A stretch of 64,000 nucleotides of DNA. Source: Neobacillus vireti (GTDB lineage Bacteria > Bacillota > Bacilli > Bacillales > Cytobacillaceae). Made by a program: the position numbers and the translations under genes. Below are positions 61,789 through 64,000 of this stretch, piece by piece. Below the pieces are notes generated by a model. It saw only the letters and a list, made by a program, of their open reading frames with translations, made no database searches and was not told where the DNA came from. Within the stretch, counting starts at the first letter, position 1. Each line of letters begins with the position of its first letter. The stretch covers positions 939,326 to 1,003,325 of the forward strand of contig NZ_LDNB01000002.1 of NCBI RefSeq assembly GCF_001026695.1. The letters run 5' to 3'.

Positions 61789-61827
61789 AATAGTGCCCTA
61801 AGAAAGTAGAAGAAAGGAGAATTTAAA

Positions 61828-62106
61828 TTGGATTTTAAAAAAGAGAGTAATCGTTTTTATAAACAAGATGAGACCGGTAAGTTACTGGCTGAGGTCATAT
61901 ATGAACCTAATGGAGAACAACAAGTACTTTTAACGCATACATTTGTAGATTCCAGCCTAAGGGGACAGGGTGTAGCGGAACAATTGGTGGATTGTGTAGT
62001 AGCTGAGATGAAAGCAGAAGGCAAAAAAATCGTCCCTGTTTGTTCGTTTGCAGTTGCTCTATTTAAAAGAAAACCCGACAAATATAAGGATGTCATTGCA
62101 AACTAA
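61828..62106 (+). CDS. Small GNAT (YjdJ/Gcn5-like) acetyltransferase
   Basis: 92 aa, the minimal GNAT type: LLTHTFVDSSLRGQGVAEQL (acetyl-CoA loop) and VPVCSFAVALFKRKPDKYKD, diagnostic of the YjdJ family. Starts with TTG; AAAGGAG precedes. Substrate unknown. Confidence 0.88.
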   Translation: MDFKKESNRFYKQDETGKLLAEVIYEPNGEQQVLLTHTFVDSSLRGQGVAEQLVDCVVAEMKAEGKKIVPVCSFAVALFKRKPDKYKDVIAN

Positions 62107-62143
62107 AAAGGGCGCTTGAGAAGGCAATTTGAACAAAATTAAT

Positions 62144-62178
62144 GGGTGCCTGACACTATTCAGCGGTGTTGGGCACCC
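62144..62178. repeat. Dispersed palindrome (GGGTGCC/GGCACCC)
   Basis: GGGTGCC pairs with GGCACCC, with CTGACAC beside the left arm. It probably ends the dipeptidase-GNAT unit. The following 300 bp up to 62484 are AT-rich with no gene I can support. Confidence 0.65.
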
Positions 62179-62484
62179 ATTTTCTATGGAATTACTTTAC
62201 CGCAAATGAGAGTTTATTCCAGCTGAATTAAAACAAGACTCAATTCTAATAGATTGTTGCTTTCTAAGCTTCGCAGATAAATTATGTGAAATAGTTTAAA
62301 TGTGTAACTTTACATCGAAAGTACTTCTTTCTTTAGCAAGAAACAACAATATTTACGAAAACAACCAAAAAAAAAGACCATTTGTGAGGCCAGTTTCAGC
62401 TTTTATTAAGTATTGTTTCTGGCATTTAATTAATGTATGTTTCGGCGGTATGTTTATTAATCGTAATAAATTATTTCTTAAAGG

Positions 62485-62521
62485 AAGACTGTATAAACAC
62501 TAATATTTATACAGTCTTTTA
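62485..62521. terminator. Strong hairpin terminator
   Basis: AAGACTGTATAAA pairs perfectly with TTTATACAGTCTT around CACTAATA, then T residues. No convincing gene precedes it. Confidence 0.8.
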
Positions 62522-62614
62522 ATGCTGTTCTTATTTAACAAACGGAGCAGGATACTTGAAGAAGGTAATTGAAGTACCGTGTTGAAGTGAATAGGAGTGA
62601 GGAGGAGTTTTGGG

Positions 62615-63163
62615 GTGTTTAAAGTGGAGATAAGAAGGCCAAGAATTGAGGACAAAAAAGAGTTACATTCATTTTTTAGAATTGTGATTACTGATACGTT
62701 TATTAAAGAAGGTTTAGGCGAGAAGTTGAGTGATATTAATGATGAAGTCGAAGTTAAGGAAAAATACTTAGAAAGTGATTTTGATAGCAATGGTGAGAAA
62801 CGATATTTCTTGATTGCTTTAGATGGTGATAAAATTATTGGTTCAATTGAATATGGCCTAGCAAGTGATCTCATATGTAATAGTACAAATAACACTTTCA
62901 AAGAGCTAAATGAGGTAGGTACAGTATTTGTTCAGCCGGACTACCAGAGAATGGGTGTAGGGAATTTGCTATTGAATACAATGTATTTTACTTTACAGAG
63001 TAAAGGCATAGAAGAATTTTGTTTAGATAGTGGATATATTAGTGCACAAAAAATCTGGAAAAAGAAATTTGGAGACCCTAATTATTTGTTAAAGGATTAT
63101 TGGGACAAAGGATACGATCATATGATTTGGAGGATCAAGATCAGCGATCTGATATTAGGTTGA
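62615..63163 (+). CDS. GNAT family N-acetyltransferase
   Basis: 182 aa. EIRRPRIEDKKELHSFFRIV opens the fold; VFVQPDYQRMGVGNLLLNTM is the acetyl-CoA site; a late KFGDPNYLLKDYWDKGYDHM closes it. The GTG at 62615 has GGAGGAG 7 nt upstream. Just before it lies AACGGAGCAGG and TTGAAGAAGG, the right half of the recurrent intergenic element. Confidence 0.82.
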   Translation: MFKVEIRRPRIEDKKELHSFFRIVITDTFIKEGLGEKLSDINDEVEVKEKYLESDFDSNGEKRYFLIALDGDKIIGSIEYGLASDLICNSTNNTFKELNEVGTVFVQPDYQRMGVGNLLLNTMYFTLQSKGIEEFCLDSGYISAQKIWKKKFGDPNYLLKDYWDKGYDHMIWRIKISDLILG

Positions 63164-63264
63164 GAAGTAAGAAAATTAAGTGTTTTTTCAAAGAAGTACA
63201 TTACTTCAACAACAATGTAATGCCATTTTCTTATTCGACCGATTTGTGAGTTTGTGAAGGATTG

Positions 63265-63340
63265 TACTTAAAGTAAAGGGTGCGATACTTCAATAACGAA
63301 GGTCGCTTTTTTCTTCTTCAAGTTACGGGGCAGAATTGTT
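63265..63340 (+). repeat. Recurrent intergenic element, copy 6
   Basis: TGTACTTAAAGTAAAGGGTG, GATACTTCAATAACGAAGGT with CGCTTTTTTCTTCTTC, then GTTACGGGGCAGAATTGTTG. Confidence 0.6.
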
Positions 63341-63377
63341 GAATATATCATTTTATTTCTTAAGAAACTAAAATGAG

Positions 63378-63776
63378 GTGATTCTAACGAAAAAATTAGC
63401 AGTTATGCTTATGATTGGAATGTTTTCAGTGGTTACTAACACAAGTGTAAATGCGAAAACAATAAATGAAGCTGATACAGAATTGTGTGAAACGCTAAAA
63501 ATGGCACTTATTAGTAGTAATAGAAAACCAATAGATAAAGCAATTACTGAAATTTATAAAGACGACAAAAAAGCACAGGCACTTGGTCTGTCTTGGGCTG
63601 GATTTGAAACTGAACTCCTTAAGATAAAGCAGGTATATGGGATTGGTGGATTATATGAGATAACGTTGAAAGTGTATCCTTACTACCGTGCACATATCGG
63701 TTATGGGGAAGATGAAGTTGTGATAAATACAAGTGTTGAACTAATCAGTTATAAACACTTGAAAACATATCCTTGA
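63378..63776 (+). CDS. DUF3888-like secreted protein
   Basis: 132 aa if the GTG at 63378 is used. A signal peptide (KKLAVMLMIGMFSVVTNTSV-NA) is followed by a mature domain with YGIGGLYEITLKVYPYYRAH and YGEDEVVINTSVELISYKHL, matching DUF3888 proteins of Bacillus. The start is problematic: GAGGTGA stands 7 nt before an ACG (63387) exactly where ATG would be expected, while the GTG lies inside that ribosome site. Possibly a weakly translated or decaying gene. Confidence 0.65.
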   Translation: MILTKKLAVMLMIGMFSVVTNTSVNAKTINEADTELCETLKMALISSNRKPIDKAITEIYKDDKKAQALGLSWAGFETELLKIKQVYGIGGLYEITLKVYPYYRAHIGYGEDEVVINTSVELISYKHLKTYP

Positions 63777-63779
63777 ACT

Positions 63780-63850
63780 TCAACTAACGGGTGCTTTAGT
63801 TGAAGGTGGAGTTGCGACAGGCAGCTCCTTTTTCTTGTTGAACTCTATGG
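63780..63850 (+). repeat. Recurrent intergenic element, copy 7
   Basis: CTTCAACTAACGGGTGCTTT, AGTTGAAGGTGGAG, a GGAGTTGC/GCAGCTCC hairpin with T-run, then TTGTTGAACTCTATGGCAGG. Confidence 0.65.
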
Positions 63851-63940
63851 CAGGATAGTTTAGGAAAATAAATTACAATCTTATATATTCTCAAACAAAT
63901 CGGGCATATGGTAAAATAAGTGAAAAATGGGGGTGACATA

Positions 63941-64000
63941 ATGAAATGGTTTAGTAAGTTGTCTGTCTTATTTGCAATTATTGGTGTACTATTATTTTGC
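63941..64000 (+). CDS. 5' end of a gene cut by the window edge
   Basis: ATG with GGGGGTGA 4 nt upstream, then MKWFSKLSVLFAIIGVLLFC: a hydrophobic start that looks like a signal peptide or lipoprotein signal. Only 20 codons are visible, so the product is unknown. Confidence 0.6.
   Translation, partial: MKWFSKLSVLFAIIGVLLFC

Noticed and set aside
62300..62503. 67-aa plus-strand ORF
   Set aside because: No ribosome site, unusual composition, and it runs into the terminator stem at 62485.

Overview
The window looks like chromosomal DNA of a low-GC, spore-forming member of the Bacillaceae (Bacillus/Neobacillus type). This rests on strong AGGAGG-type ribosome sites, frequent TTG/GTG starts, T-box leaders, and recognisable Bacillus families (CysJI, ThrZ, PspA/LiaH, YrzI, HelD, YteA, PucG, DUF3243, lmo0937). 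No rRNA or tRNA genes, no CRISPR array, no transposase and no phage genes were seen.

Layout. 1-4.5 kb: an array of 52-bp tandem repeats, then sulfite reductase cysJ-cysI. 4.5-10.2 kb: small housekeeping and envelope-stress genes, including a pentapeptide-repeat protein and a LiaI-like/PspA pair. 10.2-12.7 kb: two consecutive threonine T-box leaders in front of a ThrZ-type threonyl-tRNA synthetase. 12.9-17 kb: a Band-7 protein with a ribbon-helix-helix partner and a palindromic operator; TetR, its likely operator, a YrzI-type micro-protein and a multidrug exporter. 17-20 kb: HelD-type helicase and a 21-bp tandem repeat.

20.2-32.95 kb is the most striking part: one apparent 13-gene operon running from a promoter with GntR-type operator motifs to a strong terminator. 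It joins (i) a biphenyl-dioxygenase-like module (Rieske oxygenase alpha and beta, BphB-type diol dehydrogenase, BphC-type extradiol dioxygenase) to (ii) the lower maleamate pathway of nicotinate and hydroxypyridine breakdown (NicX-type ring-cleaving dioxygenase, maleamate amidase NicF, maleate isomerase NicE). It also carries an NCS1 heterocycle permease, a nitrilase-family amidase, an Old-Yellow-Enzyme-type iron-sulfur flavoprotein and a second short-chain dehydrogenase. The simplest reading is a catabolic route for an N-heteroaromatic compound ending in fumarate, formate and ammonia. The exact substrate cannot be read from the sequence.

33-45 kb is an accessory zone of single small genes: membrane and lipoproteins, acetyltransferases including an AAC(6')-like one, an APH-like kinase, an Imm26 immunity-like protein, MarR, and a GC-rich PrmC-like methyltransferase that looks transferred. 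Many are separated by a recurrent intergenic element carrying AACGGGTGC and TTGAAGAAGG motifs. 45-49.7 kb: an aldehyde dehydrogenase remnant, three related SPOCS-like proteins that may belong to the spore surface (the first with a 42-residue acidic repeat), and a holin-like type I toxin flanked by two related hairpin RNAs. 49.7-64 kb: PucG aminotransferase, a SEC-C/helical-repeat protein, a YbdG-type MscS channel, a spermidine/phosphonate-type ABC importer convergent with a secreted phosphodiesterase, an M20 dipeptidase, two acetyltransferases, a DUF3888 secreted protein and the start of one more gene.

A second dispersed repeat family, terminator-like palindromes with GGGTCTGACCC or GGTGTCAGGCACC arms, closes many transcription units across the whole window.

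All family assignments are from recall of family features; no search was run. Intergenic gaps not listed separately showed nothing I could support.
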